From: Leeuwenhoekiella aestuarii
GTDB lineage: Bacteria; Bacteroidota; Bacteroidia; Flavobacteriales; Flavobacteriaceae
Length of the DNA stretch: 64,000 bases
Assembly: GCF_004104055.1 (NCBI RefSeq)
Contig: NZ_QOVJ01000009.1
Span: 43,385 to 107,384 of the forward strand
Direction: 5' to 3'
Both the position numbers and the translations under genes were made by a program. The notes below the pieces were generated by a model, which was given only the letters and a program-made list of their open reading frames with translations, was not told where the DNA came from and searched no databases. Every line of letters begins with the position of its first letter. Position 1 is the stretch's first letter. Positions 17,271 through 26,464 of the stretch are shown one piece after another.

Positions 17271-18907
17271 GTATTGACGAAAAATATTATCCGTTAATCA
17301 TTCTGGCAGTTTGCGTATTGCTGTTTTTTCCACATCTCGATGTGCTATACGCTAACATTATGGAAGCGCGTAACTTCATCACAGCACGCGAAATGTTGCA
17401 TTACGATAATTGGGTGTTTACCACAATGAACGGGGAAGCCCGTTATGAAAAACCACCGTTACCAACCTGGTTGGCGGCCTTTTCAGGTGCGATTTTTGGC
17501 ATCAGCAAACTTTGGGCTCTGCGATTGCCTTCTGCAATTATTACCACGGTAATGGCCCTTTTTAGTTTTTGGCTTTCGCGAAAACGCCTCAGTTTGTCTG
17601 CTAAACAGAGTTTATATACGGCGCTCATTCTTGCGACTTCCTTTTATGTGATTTTCGCAGGGCGAAATGGCACCTGGGATATTTTTGCCCACTCCTTTAT
17701 GCTGGGTGGTATTTATTTTTTATTCCAGTTTTTTACCGAAAGCAAGCAGAAGTATAGAAACGCTTCCCTTGCCGGATTGTTTATAGGTCTGTCTTTTATG
17801 AGCAAAGGTCCTGTAAGCCATTTTGCGTTGCTTTCGCCCTTTTTGATTGCCTACGCCTGGGTATACAAATTCAGGAGTTTTAAGAGCAGAATAGCGCCAT
17901 TTATGGGACTGCTGGTTATCGCTTTGGCGCTTAGTTCCTGGTGGGCACTGGCTATTTATTTTGGAGACGGAGAAACAGCACAGGCAATAGCCGATAAAGA
18001 GTCTGCGGCGTGGGCCAATCACAATACGCGTCCTTTTTATTATTACTGGAGCTTTTTTACGCAAAGCGGAATCTGGACGGTTCCGGCATTTGTTGCGCTT
18101 TTGTATCCCTATTTAAAATCACGGGTTACGCATTTAAAGGCGTATCGCTTCAGTTTGATTTGGACACTGGCCGCGGTTGTCTTGCTTTCCTGTATTCCGG
18201 AGAAAAAGTCCAGGTATTTGTTACCGGTACTTATTCCGCTTGCGCTCAATACCTCGTTCTATATTGAATATCTTGTACGTAGCTTTAAAAACCTGAGTGA
18301 TAAGCGCGAAACCATACCTGTTTATTTTTATTTTGGACTTATAGCTGTCATCTGCGTTCTTGCAGGCCCTGCACTTTTATATCTGTTTATTAATAATTTT
18401 CGAAGTACAGACTGGCTCTGGTACGGTTTATTTCAACTAGCTGCGATTGCTTTTGCTTTTGTAATTATAAAGAGTTTAAGATCTAAAATTATTGAACCGG
18501 CATTTTTTGTGGTAATCGGTTTTTCTTGTGCTATTATTCTTTTTGTGTTTCCGCTGGTAAGACTCACCTATACCAATCAGGATTTTAGAGAAATCGCACC
18601 AATAATTTCAGACTATGAGGCTGCCGGTAAACCCATCTATCTACTTGAAAATAGTTCGCCGGAATTAATTTGGGATTTTGGTCAACGCGTCCCTACCTTG
18701 ATTTCGAGAGATTCTAAAGAGTTGCCAGATGCAGAATTTTTTTATGTTATTATCGAGCAGGATCGTATTGACAGACTAAAGGAAGAACTCCCGGAATACA
18801 AGCTGGAGCAAATAGATTGCTATGACGGCAACATTACATCAAAAGCAGACCGCAACTACAAAACCCGGCGTATAGGTTGTATTTATAAAGCCCAACTAAA
18901 AGATTAA
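17267..18907 (+). CDS. ArnT-like GT39 membrane glycosyltransferase
   Basis: A 546-residue protein with about eleven membrane segments and a soluble C-terminal part, as in ArnT/PMT-type enzymes. The first periplasmic loop has the acidic signature MEARNFITAREML and then EKPPLPTWLAAF, typical of the family that transfers a sugar from undecaprenyl phosphate to lipid A or protein on the periplasmic side. The ATGA overlap with the LAB_N gene makes this the last gene of a three-gene operon: GT2 makes the lipid-linked donor and this enzyme uses it. The acceptor is not known. Its end overlaps the convergent PorP/SprF gene by 4 bases. Confidence 0.87.
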   Translation: MSIDEKYYPLIILAVCVLLFFPHLDVLYANIMEARNFITAREMLHYDNWVFTTMNGEARYEKPPLPTWLAAFSGAIFGISKLWALRLPSAIITTVMALFSFWLSRKRLSLSAKQSLYTALILATSFYVIFAGRNGTWDIFAHSFMLGGIYFLFQFFTESKQKYRNASLAGLFIGLSFMSKGPVSHFALLSPFLIAYAWVYKFRSFKSRIAPFMGLLVIALALSSWWALAIYFGDGETAQAIADKESAAWANHNTRPFYYYWSFFTQSGIWTVPAFVALLYPYLKSRVTHLKAYRFSLIWTLAAVVLLSCIPEKKSRYLLPVLIPLALNTSFYIEYLVRSFKNLSDKRETIPVYFYFGLIAVICVLAGPALLYLFINNFRSTDWLWYGLFQLAAIAFAFVIIKSLRSKIIEPAFFVVIGFSCAIILFVFPLVRLTYTNQDFREIAPIISDYEAAGKPIYLLENSSPELIWDFGQRVPTLISRDSKELPDAEFFYVIIEQDRIDRLKEELPEYKLEQIDCYDGNITSKADRNYKTRRIGCIYKAQLKD

Positions 18908-19827
18908 CGACTATATCCTTCCCCTAACCGTACGCTTAGCACGAGTCCGTGAGTAGCGGGTAGGGGAGACTCCCGAAGCGGCATCGTATAATTATAAACA
19001 AACCTGAGATTGTTGAATAAATAGACACCCGCAAGCACATTTACTGCAGAAGAGGTGCGATAGCCCCCGCCAAACTCCACCAAATTTTTATAATTAAAAA
19101 TCGTATTAATATCAATGGATAACGGTGCGCCGGTTTCATACCGAAGCAAAAAATTGGGTTTGATTTCAAGTTCATCAAAAACCCCGGTATAGATGCGATA
19201 ACCGGCATAAGCGTATGCGGCAGTGTTGATCTCGATGGAGTCGTCAGGAGCTAAGCTGTTGCCTAACAGATTCGGTACAGAAAGGCCGGCATAAAGCTGG
19301 TTTCTGTTAAACAAGATACCCATGCCTACAGTAGGTACGGTACCTTTTATATCTTGCTGAAAATTAGGATCATCAGTTATGCCTAATTCGGTGAGGTTTT
19401 CGGTGTAATTGAAAATTCCGGCAGTAATGCCAAACGAGAAAATATTGGGATTGTAATTATGATAGCGGGGTGCCTGCGCCTGCTGCCCAAAATAGAGTTT
19501 GTAAGCATAAGACACAAACGCACTGTTGATTGAGGTTACCCCAATTTGGTCGCTTAAAAAACCGCCGCCCAAACCTACATTCTCATTGTCTAAAGTAAGA
19601 TTTAGAGTAGCATTAAATGTTGCCGGTGCCCCGTCAAAGCCGCTATAGCTGTTTTGGTTAGATAGAGTAAATTCGCTGTTGTTGTAATATCCCGCGTGCG
19701 CCGGATTGAGAATGATCGTATTGTAATTGTATTCTGAAAAAACCGGCTGCTGTTGAGCAAGACTGTGTGTAGGCCAAAAAGGAGCAAGCAGAAGAATTGC
19801 CACAAAGGTTAGGGTATTTATTTTCAT
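18904..19827 (-). CDS. PorP/SprF-family type IX secretion outer membrane protein
   Basis: A 307-residue protein with a signal peptide (about 1-24, ending SLAQ) and the PorP/SprF opening QQPVFSEYNYNTIILNPAHAGYY, followed by a beta-barrel typical for the family. Flavobacteria carry many such genes, usually directly after a gene for a protein with a type B T9SS sorting domain, which is exactly the case here (4-base overlap with the 19824 gene). PorP/SprF partners are needed to export or anchor those proteins on the cell surface. Confidence 0.9.
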   Translation of the reverse strand: MKINTLTFVAILLLAPFWPTHSLAQQQPVFSEYNYNTIILNPAHAGYYNNSEFTLSNQNSYSGFDGAPATFNATLNLTLDNENVGLGGGFLSDQIGVTSINSAFVSYAYKLYFGQQAQAPRYHNYNPNIFSFGITAGIFNYTENLTELGITDDPNFQQDIKGTVPTVGMGILFNRNQLYAGLSVPNLLGNSLAPDDSIEINTAAYAYAGYRIYTGVFDELEIKPNFLLRYETGAPLSIDINTIFNYKNLVEFGGGYRTSSAVNVLAGVYLFNNLRFVYNYTMPLRESPLPATHGLVLSVRLGEGYSR

Positions 19828-22800
19828 CTTTTTAGAACAATAAAGCCTTTTACAGGTTCTGTTAATTCGGGATTGTCTGACGTAATCATAAAGAAATACG
19901 TGCCCTCTGGTAGTTTACCTGCTCCCATTCCCGTTTTTTGATTAGCCTCGCCTCTAAACACATTGAGGCTGTTATCGTAATCTTTCGTTTCAAAGACCAG
20001 ATCTCCCCAGCGGTTAAACACACTTACGGTGTTGTTTGGGTACTGATCAAGATCTTCAATCCTCCAAAATTCATTAATACCATCTCCATCAGGCGAAATG
20101 CCATAGCGACTTTTTGGAGCTTTGGTTACTGTTCCTGTTGTCTGGGCTGTTGTAAAGCGTATTTCCGGACAGTCTGTAGCTGAACCACTGCCGTAACCAG
20201 GGGTTACAGTTACGTAATACGTAGTATTTGGTTCGAGTTCGTCAATAAATGTAAAAGAGGTGTCGCTGCCAACGTTTAATAGATTGAATATTTCGCCTCC
20301 ACCTGAAGTGGTGCCCACGGTCAATAAATAACTAACGGCATCTGGGACAGCATCCCAGGTCAGGCTGGTCGTGGTCGCAACAGCTGTGGCGCCATCCTGC
20401 GGACTTGTGATCTGGGTACAATTAAATTCGTCTGGCGTATTGGGATCTGGCCGGGTTCTGAATGTTTGTATCATACAGCCTTGTGCTTCTCCGGTTGAAT
20501 TGTACGGTACTATTTTTACATAAACGTCGGTGTTATAGGGCAGCGCTTCCCCAAGAAAAAAGGTGTCTGAATTGCCGATGTCTCTATTCTCAACATAGGA
20601 AGTAGCCTGTGTTTCAAGTCCCATAGAGATGAGGTAGCCTGTTGCAAAATCAACCCGTTCCCAGCTGATGGTTGCTGTTATAAATGCACCTGTAGAACCC
20701 GGGCCCGGATTTGTAAGCGTGGTACATGACGGAAGCGGTGGTGGTGTAGCGCTTCCAGTGGTAAAAGATTTTTCAGCACAGCCGGTAGCATTTCCTGCGG
20801 AATTGTAAGGGGTGATGCTTACAAAGATTACGGTGTTTTCGGGTAGATCGCTGGTCAGATCGTGCGTTGTCTTGTTCCCAACGTCAAGATTGTCTAAAAT
20901 TTCGCCCCCTGCGATTGTGGTCCCTACACTTAAGAAATATTTTGTGGCAGTTGCAGAAGCATTCCAACTTAAATCGGTATCAACGGAAACATCTGTCGCC
21001 CCATCTAACGGACTGCTCAATGTGGTACATGCCGGTGGAGTAAGTAAGGTTTCGGTAGTAAACGATTCTTCAGTACATCCGGTTGCATTACCCGCGGAAT
21101 TATACGGGATGATGCTTACAAAGATTACGGTATTTTCGGATAGATCGCTGGTCAGATCGTGCGTTGTCGTGTTCCCAACATCAAGATTGTTTAAAATTTC
21201 GCTTCCACTTGAAGTAGTGCCCACGCTTAGGAAATATCCTGTGGCTGAGGCGGAAGCATTCCAGCTTAAATCGGTATCGACCACAACATCTGTTGCCCCA
21301 GCTAACGGACTGCTTAATGTGATACATTCCGGGGGTGTAAGTAAAGTTTCGGTAGTAAACGATTCTTCAGTACATCCGGTAGCATTTCCTGCGGAATTGT
21401 AAGGGGTGATGCTTACAATAATCTCGGTGTTTTCGGATAGATCGCTGGTCAGATCGTGCGTTGTCGTGTTCCCAACATCAAGATTGTTTAAAATTTCGCT
21501 TCCACTTGAAGTAGTGCCCACGCTTAGGAAATATCCTGTGGCTGAGGCGGAAGCATTCCAGCTTAAATCGGTATCGACCACAACATCTGTTGCCCCAGCT
21601 AACGGACTGCTTAATGTGGTACATGCCGGGGGTGTAAGTAAAGTTTCGGTAGTAAACGATTCTTCAGTACATCCGGTAGCATTTCCTGCGGAATTGTAAG
21701 GGGTGATGCTTACAAAAATCTCGGTGTTTTCGGGTAGATCGCTGGTCAGGTCATAACTAGTAACATTTCCAACATCAAGATTGTTTAGGATGTCTTTTCC
21801 GCCACTTGTGGTTCCCGCATTTAAGAAATATCCGGTTGCAGTTGCTGAAGCATTCCAGTTTAAATTAGTGTCTATTGCAACATCTGTCGCACCATCTAAC
21901 GGACTGCTTAATGTGGTACATTCCGGGGGTGTAAGTAAAGTTTCGGTAGTAAACGATTCTTCAGTACAGCCGGTAGCATTGGCTGCGGAATTGTACGGGA
22001 TGATGCTTACAAAGATTTCGGTGTTTTCGGGCAGATCGCTGGTCAGGTCATAACTAGTAACATTTCCAATATTAAGCTTGTTTAAAATTTCGCTTCCACC
22101 ACTGGTGGTGCCAACACTTAAGAAATATCCGGTTGCAGCTGCAGAAGCATTCCAGCTCAAATCAGTATCTAAAGGAACATTAATAGCTCCTGCCGTTGGA
22201 TTTATAAGAGTGGTACACGAAGGTGTATTGACTAATTTTTCGGTTCTAAAGCTTCTTTCAGGACATCCTACAGCCTCCCCGTCACTGTTATACGGCGTAA
22301 GGTTGACATAAATGACTGTGTCATAAGGTAAAGCTGTAGGATGGGTGTAGGTAAGTGTGTTTCCTAGGTCTGTTTTAGCGAGCAGGTCTGTACCACCGGG
22401 ATAGGTTCCCAAACTCAAAGAATAGCCGGTTGCTCCAGTTGATGCGTCCCAGTCTATAGTTGTATTTACCGTAGCATCGATAGATCCCGGCAACGGATTC
22501 ATTATTGGAGCACAGGCCGGTCTGTTTAAAACTGCAGTACCTGTTGTAAAATCTGTAACCGTACAGGTATTGCTTTCCGCTCCGCCGGCATAGTAGGGAG
22601 TTATGCGTACAAAGATTTGAGTATTTGCTGGTAAATTAGAAGTCAACGCATAAAAAGGATCTTCGCCTACATCAACTTTATCAAGAATTTCAGAACCTCC
22701 ATTTGTTGTTCCTACGGTAATACGATACCCACAGGCTCCGCTGCGATCTTCCCATTCTAGTCTGGGATTACGAGGGATGTTGCTCGAGCCGTCTGCGGGT

Positions 22801-24815
22801 GCGGTCAAACTGGTGCATTCCTGAGTATAATTAACATCTAGCGTAATATCATTACGCACCAGGAGCAGGTTTTTACCATTGGTTCCCGGTGGATTAGAAT
22901 TTTCAAAAGGAACCAGATCGCTGGTGATTTCAGAATAATAAACACCGGCATCACACGAATTTAAATCATCTAAAACCAGATTGGGACTGTCTGGTGCATC
23001 GGGGATTGCTACTCCATCTTTAAACCATTTATAATGATTTTGACTTCCTCTTACAACTGTGGTAAGCACGATGTCCTCACCGGCGTTGTGCGTAAGATTT
23101 TCAACCGCATTTACTTTTGCCTGAGGGGCGTACCGGTATTCTCTAAATAAACGCAAAGAGGAATTAGTGCTCCAGAAAGTTGTTAAAAGGGCAACATAAT
23201 CAAGATGCTGCTCTTCAAAATCGCCGAAATGAAAATAATTATCATTAAACTTTAATTCAAAATAATTGGTTCTTCGATCTAAAGCCAGACTTGCAAAATC
23301 AGGAATTTTCCCCGTCAACAAATTGTTACTTACATCAAGATCGTCAGAAGCTCCCAGTGCGCCATTTGCACTCCAAATAGCATAATACTGATCCATAATA
23401 TCTGTACCTGAAAATAGATTATGGTGTAAGATTAAGCTACCCAGTTTTACGTTTTGGGTAATATCTAGCGATTCAATTTGATTATTTGAAGCATTGAGAT
23501 AGTCCAGTTCAGGATTTTGGGTAAGATCAAGTCCTGTGTCAGTGAACAAATTGTCATTTATTGATAAAGACCGGAGTTTAGTGTTGTTTGTAACATCAAG
23601 TGTAGGCAGAAGATTGCGGCTCAGATTAAGTCTTTCTAATTCTAAATTGGTACTTAAATCCAGAGTGGGAAGTTCATTGTTATTTAAATTGATTGCTTTT
23701 AGGAGCGTATTTGTCGATAAATCTAGATTTGTAATCGCATTATTAGACGCATTTAAATCTTCTAAGGCTATGTTCTGACTGATATCAAAGCTTATAAAAT
23801 CATTATTCGATAAGTTGAGATTTTTTAAAACCGTATTTTGACTTAAGTCGATGGCATTCATATAATTACTACTTGCATTGAGTGCGGTCAATGCCTGATT
23901 TTGGGTCAAATCCAATATAAGCCCCGGGGGATCAATTTTTCGGGTAATATCAAGATTCTGCAGCATACTGGCATCGGCAAAGGAAGCTGAAGCTATTTTA
24001 TGACCACTTATGCGTATTGTTGTCAATGCAGTAGTCTGTGGAATATCAATGGTTTCTGTATTGGTGCTTTGCAGGGAAATGAACTCAAGCGCCAGGAAAT
24101 TTGACAGGTCAACGTTTATAATATTTCCACCTTGAAAGGCTACCGACCGGAGTACATTTTGTTCACTGGGTAGCGTAGCCGTTATAGGGAATGAATTGTT
24201 GAAATTTGTGCTCAGAGCAAGGGATTCCAGACTACTGTAACCTGAAAAATCTACCGTGATGTCATTGTGCATCAGTAAGTATATAGAAACCACAGTATCG
24301 GTATCAGGAAATATAACTTGCTGTAAGTTTCTGAAATTATAGATATTGATATCCTCCAATTGAAGATTATTGCTAAGGTCAATCACGGTAATTGGAGCCG
24401 TATTAGAACCTCCATTTGCTCTTGCCTGAAAAATTTTAAGGTTGGGGTTGCCGCTTAAATCTAAGGAGGCTAATGCCATATTTTGATCAAAAACGAGCTC
24501 TTCTAGCAGTGTTAGTGTGGTTAAGGGTAAAGTAGCAAACTGGTTGGTACCTGCGTTAAGCGTTACCAGATTTACAAAAGCTTCCAGCCCCGTAAAATCG
24601 ATAATATCATTGCGGCCTGTAGAATAATTGGTGAAAGCTGCTGCATCAGTGTTGAGAATGTTTCCATTAAGGCCGTTTGTATCGTAGCCTTGTGTGATAA
24701 GGTCCTGTTCAAAATTGGTATCGGGAATGGGTGTGGTCTGGGAAACTGCGTCTGTTCCGTAAAATACAACCAGTAAAAACCCAAATAATTTAATAAGAGG
24801 CCTCAAGAAGTTCAT
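19824..24815 (-). CDS. Giant LRR/FN3-repeat surface protein with T9SS type B (gliding-motility) sorting domain
   Basis: A 1663-residue exported protein started at ATG 24815, where a signal peptide begins (MNFLRPLIKLFGFLLVVFYG, cleavage near VSQ); the frame opens 12 residues earlier. Order: leucine-rich repeats (about 40-480, units such as LDLSTNLELERLNLSRNLLP), an Ig-like segment (about 570-660), nine FN3-like repeats of about 98 residues each starting at a Cys (CTTLSSP...), and a C-terminal gliding-motility-associated domain (GISPDGDGINEFW ... VFNRWGDLVFE) ending KGFIVLKR. That end is the type B signal recognised by the type IX system. Probably a surface adhesin. FN3 repeats 3-7 are near identical at DNA level. 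Confidence 0.9.
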   Translation of the reverse strand: MNFLRPLIKLFGFLLVVFYGTDAVSQTTPIPDTNFEQDLITQGYDTNGLNGNILNTDAAAFTNYSTGRNDIIDFTGLEAFVNLVTLNAGTNQFATLPLTTLTLLEELVFDQNMALASLDLSGNPNLKIFQARANGGSNTAPITVIDLSNNLQLEDINIYNFRNLQQVIFPDTDTVVSIYLLMHNDITVDFSGYSSLESLALSTNFNNSFPITATLPSEQNVLRSVAFQGGNIINVDLSNFLALEFISLQSTNTETIDIPQTTALTTIRISGHKIASASFADASMLQNLDITRKIDPPGLILDLTQNQALTALNASSNYMNAIDLSQNTVLKNLNLSNNDFISFDISQNIALEDLNASNNAITNLDLSTNTLLKAINLNNNELPTLDLSTNLELERLNLSRNLLPTLDVTNNTKLRSLSINDNLFTDTGLDLTQNPELDYLNASNNQIESLDITQNVKLGSLILHHNLFSGTDIMDQYYAIWSANGALGASDDLDVSNNLLTGKIPDFASLALDRRTNYFELKFNDNYFHFGDFEEQHLDYVALLTTFWSTNSSLRLFREYRYAPQAKVNAVENLTHNAGEDIVLTTVVRGSQNHYKWFKDGVAIPDAPDSPNLVLDDLNSCDAGVYYSEITSDLVPFENSNPPGTNGKNLLLVRNDITLDVNYTQECTSLTAPADGSSNIPRNPRLEWEDRSGACGYRITVGTTNGGSEILDKVDVGEDPFYALTSNLPANTQIFVRITPYYAGGAESNTCTVTDFTTGTAVLNRPACAPIMNPLPGSIDATVNTTIDWDASTGATGYSLSLGTYPGGTDLLAKTDLGNTLTYTHPTALPYDTVIYVNLTPYNSDGEAVGCPERSFRTEKLVNTPSCTTLINPTAGAINVPLDTDLSWNASAAATGYFLSVGTTSGGSEILNKLNIGNVTSYDLTSDLPENTEIFVSIIPYNSAANATGCTEESFTTETLLTPPECTTLSSPLDGATDVAIDTNLNWNASATATGYFLNAGTTSGGKDILNNLDVGNVTSYDLTSDLPENTEIFVSITPYNSAGNATGCTEESFTTETLLTPPACTTLSSPLAGATDVVVDTDLSWNASASATGYFLSVGTTSSGSEILNNLDVGNTTTHDLTSDLSENTEIIVSITPYNSAGNATGCTEESFTTETLLTPPECITLSSPLAGATDVVVDTDLSWNASASATGYFLSVGTTSSGSEILNNLDVGNTTTHDLTSDLSENTVIFVSIIPYNSAGNATGCTEESFTTETLLTPPACTTLSSPLDGATDVSVDTDLSWNASATATKYFLSVGTTIAGGEILDNLDVGNKTTHDLTSDLPENTVIFVSITPYNSAGNATGCAEKSFTTGSATPPPLPSCTTLTNPGPGSTGAFITATISWERVDFATGYLISMGLETQATSYVENRDIGNSDTFFLGEALPYNTDVYVKIVPYNSTGEAQGCMIQTFRTRPDPNTPDEFNCTQITSPQDGATAVATTTSLTWDAVPDAVSYLLTVGTTSGGGEIFNLLNVGSDTSFTFIDELEPNTTYYVTVTPGYGSGSATDCPEIRFTTAQTTGTVTKAPKSRYGISPDGDGINEFWRIEDLDQYPNNTVSVFNRWGDLVFETKDYDNSLNVFRGEANQKTGMGAGKLPEGTYFFMITSDNPELTEPVKGFIVLKR
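20759..22243 (-). repeat. Five tandem 297-bp in-frame repeats (FN3-like units 3-7)
   Basis: The anchor gatgctt recurs at 20814, 21111, 21408, 21705 and 22002, a constant 297-bp spacing (99 codons). Units at 21054-21350 and 21351-21647 are almost identical, others more diverged, which indicates recent duplication and a region able to gain or lose units by recombination. Confidence 0.9.
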
Positions 24816-24909
24816 TGATTCAGCACATTTACAGGTTAAAAATAAGTTCAATAGATCAGAATAATCTGTTGAAAACTTATATTAACACATTTCTGTGCCC
24901 CTGTCTTCG

Positions 24910-26313
24910 TTAAACTACTTGTTTTTTGGGTTTTTGTTTTAAGAGCTCCCAAACTAAAACACCAATCACGAGAATATATTCAACAGCCACCAGCCAGAGC
25001 CTTTCTTCAACCGCAGTTTCTCGATAAGCAGCATAACTGAACATTATGGTGAATGTCCACACGAGCATATAGCGGTATCTGGTAAACACCGAAAGCAGTA
25101 ATGGCGTCGCAAGGTACCAGGGATGTACGGTTGTGGACAGCGCAAAATAACAGGAAATCCCAAAAAGAAGTCCCGTAAAGAGTTGTTGCGGACTTCTGTT
25201 TTTTCTAAAAAAGCTTAGTGCGAGTAGTGCAACCACCGCTATAACCGGAAGAATTTTACCCGCAGTTGCGATAATATTATAGCCTTTTACTTGATAACCA
25301 ATCCAGCGTACAACATAATACACACTGGCATTGAACTCAAATTTCTGAAACCAAAGTGCCAATGTAGAGCTAAAATGCTCCAACAAAGCTGAATTTAAAA
25401 AGGGTGAAAAACTTAAGATGAAAACTAAAACAGCCACTCCGTAAAAACGGACTGATTTCCAGAGTGAAGCCGGAAGATGGTGTTTTACATAACGCCAAAA
25501 GTCTTGAGTCTGGACTGAAGGTTTTGCTGGTTTGATTAAAAATTGAAATAGCAAAGGAAGCAACATCAACGGAACCAATTTTACGGAAACTGAAAATCCC
25601 CAAAGTACGGCTGCCCAAAACCACTTTTTAAGATATAGTAAATACAACGCTGCAAGCATAAAAAAGAGCATAACGCCTTCAAAATGCAGATTTCCGGTGA
25701 GTTCAATTAAAATAAACGGATTGAGAAAATACCAGAAAATCTGTTGTGCCGGCAAACCCATCGCTTTTAGAAGTTTGCTTCCTACCCAAACGATTCCGAG
25801 ATCTGCAGCGATGATGCTGAGTCGTAGAACTACGATTCCGCCGAGGATCGAATTACCGCTGAAAAGTCCGGAAAGCCAATAGAAAAACTGATTTACTGGC
25901 GGGTAGTTTGAATAATGCGCACGGCTTAAACTGCCCATTCCTTCCAGCAGTTCGGTACTTTGATTGATTGGGATGTTTCCCTGAGCAACCCATTGATCGG
26001 GCGTAAGCAAATACGGACTTAAACCCTGAGCAAGCAAACGACCATCCCATAAAAAGCGGTAAAAATCTTGGGACAAATTGGGTTCGGCAATAAAGAAAAC
26101 AAGCCGGGCAAGGACACCCACAGCAACAAGGATTTTAAAATCGGTTTTTAGGAGCTGAATGAGTTTGAAAGACAGAAAAAATAAAGCTGCATAAAGTGTG
26201 ATGAGTTTTATAAAATCGTGTCGCTGCAAATCATAGGCAAACGCCCCATACATCACCAGGATACTGATGGTAAAAAGGAATTGTATTTTATAAGCCTTTA
26301 GTTTTTCGAACAT
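24910..26313 (-). CDS. Multi-spanning mannosyltransferase-like membrane glycosyltransferase (GT87/MptB type)
   Basis: A 467-residue membrane protein from ATG 26313 (MFEKLKAYKIQFLF); the open frame continues 22 residues upstream without family character. About twelve hydrophobic segments. The first large loop has AEPNLSQDFYRFLWDGRLLAQGLSPY, a GT-C type acidic loop seen in polyprenol-phosphate-mannose-dependent transferases, and later NYPPVNQFFYWL. It presumably adds a sugar from a lipid-phosphate donor to an envelope glycan on the outer face of the inner membrane. It is the last of four minus-strand genes with two GT2 enzymes upstream, separated from them by a 151-base gap with hairpins. Confidence 0.75.
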   Translation of the reverse strand: MFEKLKAYKIQFLFTISILVMYGAFAYDLQRHDFIKLITLYAALFFLSFKLIQLLKTDFKILVAVGVLARLVFFIAEPNLSQDFYRFLWDGRLLAQGLSPYLLTPDQWVAQGNIPINQSTELLEGMGSLSRAHYSNYPPVNQFFYWLSGLFSGNSILGGIVVLRLSIIAADLGIVWVGSKLLKAMGLPAQQIFWYFLNPFILIELTGNLHFEGVMLFFMLAALYLLYLKKWFWAAVLWGFSVSVKLVPLMLLPLLFQFLIKPAKPSVQTQDFWRYVKHHLPASLWKSVRFYGVAVLVFILSFSPFLNSALLEHFSSTLALWFQKFEFNASVYYVVRWIGYQVKGYNIIATAGKILPVIAVVALLALSFFRKNRSPQQLFTGLLFGISCYFALSTTVHPWYLATPLLLSVFTRYRYMLVWTFTIMFSYAAYRETAVEERLWLVAVEYILVIGVLVWELLKQKPKKQVV

Positions 26314-26380
26314 CAATTTACAGCAGAAATTAGGATAAATATAGGCTTTTATACCCTGCGCCAGCGATTGCAGCGGCATC

Positions 26381-26452
26381 CTTTAGTGCCTTTTTTGGCG
26401 CTAAAGATATAGCGGAAAGCGCGGTGTTTCTGAAGCGGGAGCATCAGAAACA
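26381..26452. other. Two strong hairpins in the gap between glycosyltransferase genes
   Basis: First: CTTTAGTGCC / GGCGCTAAAG (26381-26390 with 26397-26406, one G-T pair) around a six-T loop. Second: TGTTTCTGA / TCAGAAACA (26425-26433 with 26444-26452) with two more G-C pairs inside. Neither has a T-run after it, so they are more like transcript processing or stability elements than terminators. Confidence 0.55.
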
Positions 26453-26464
26453 GGTGCCCAAAAA

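Noticed and set aside
20759..22243. CRISPR-like regular repeats
   Set aside because: Unit length is 297 bp with no spacers, in frame within a coding gene; it is a protein repeat.
20812..22311. Series of plus-strand frames of 77-196 residues opposite the FN3 repeats
   Set aside because: They are mirror frames kept open by the 297-bp repetition of the sense gene; they show no start signals, no promoter and no domain.
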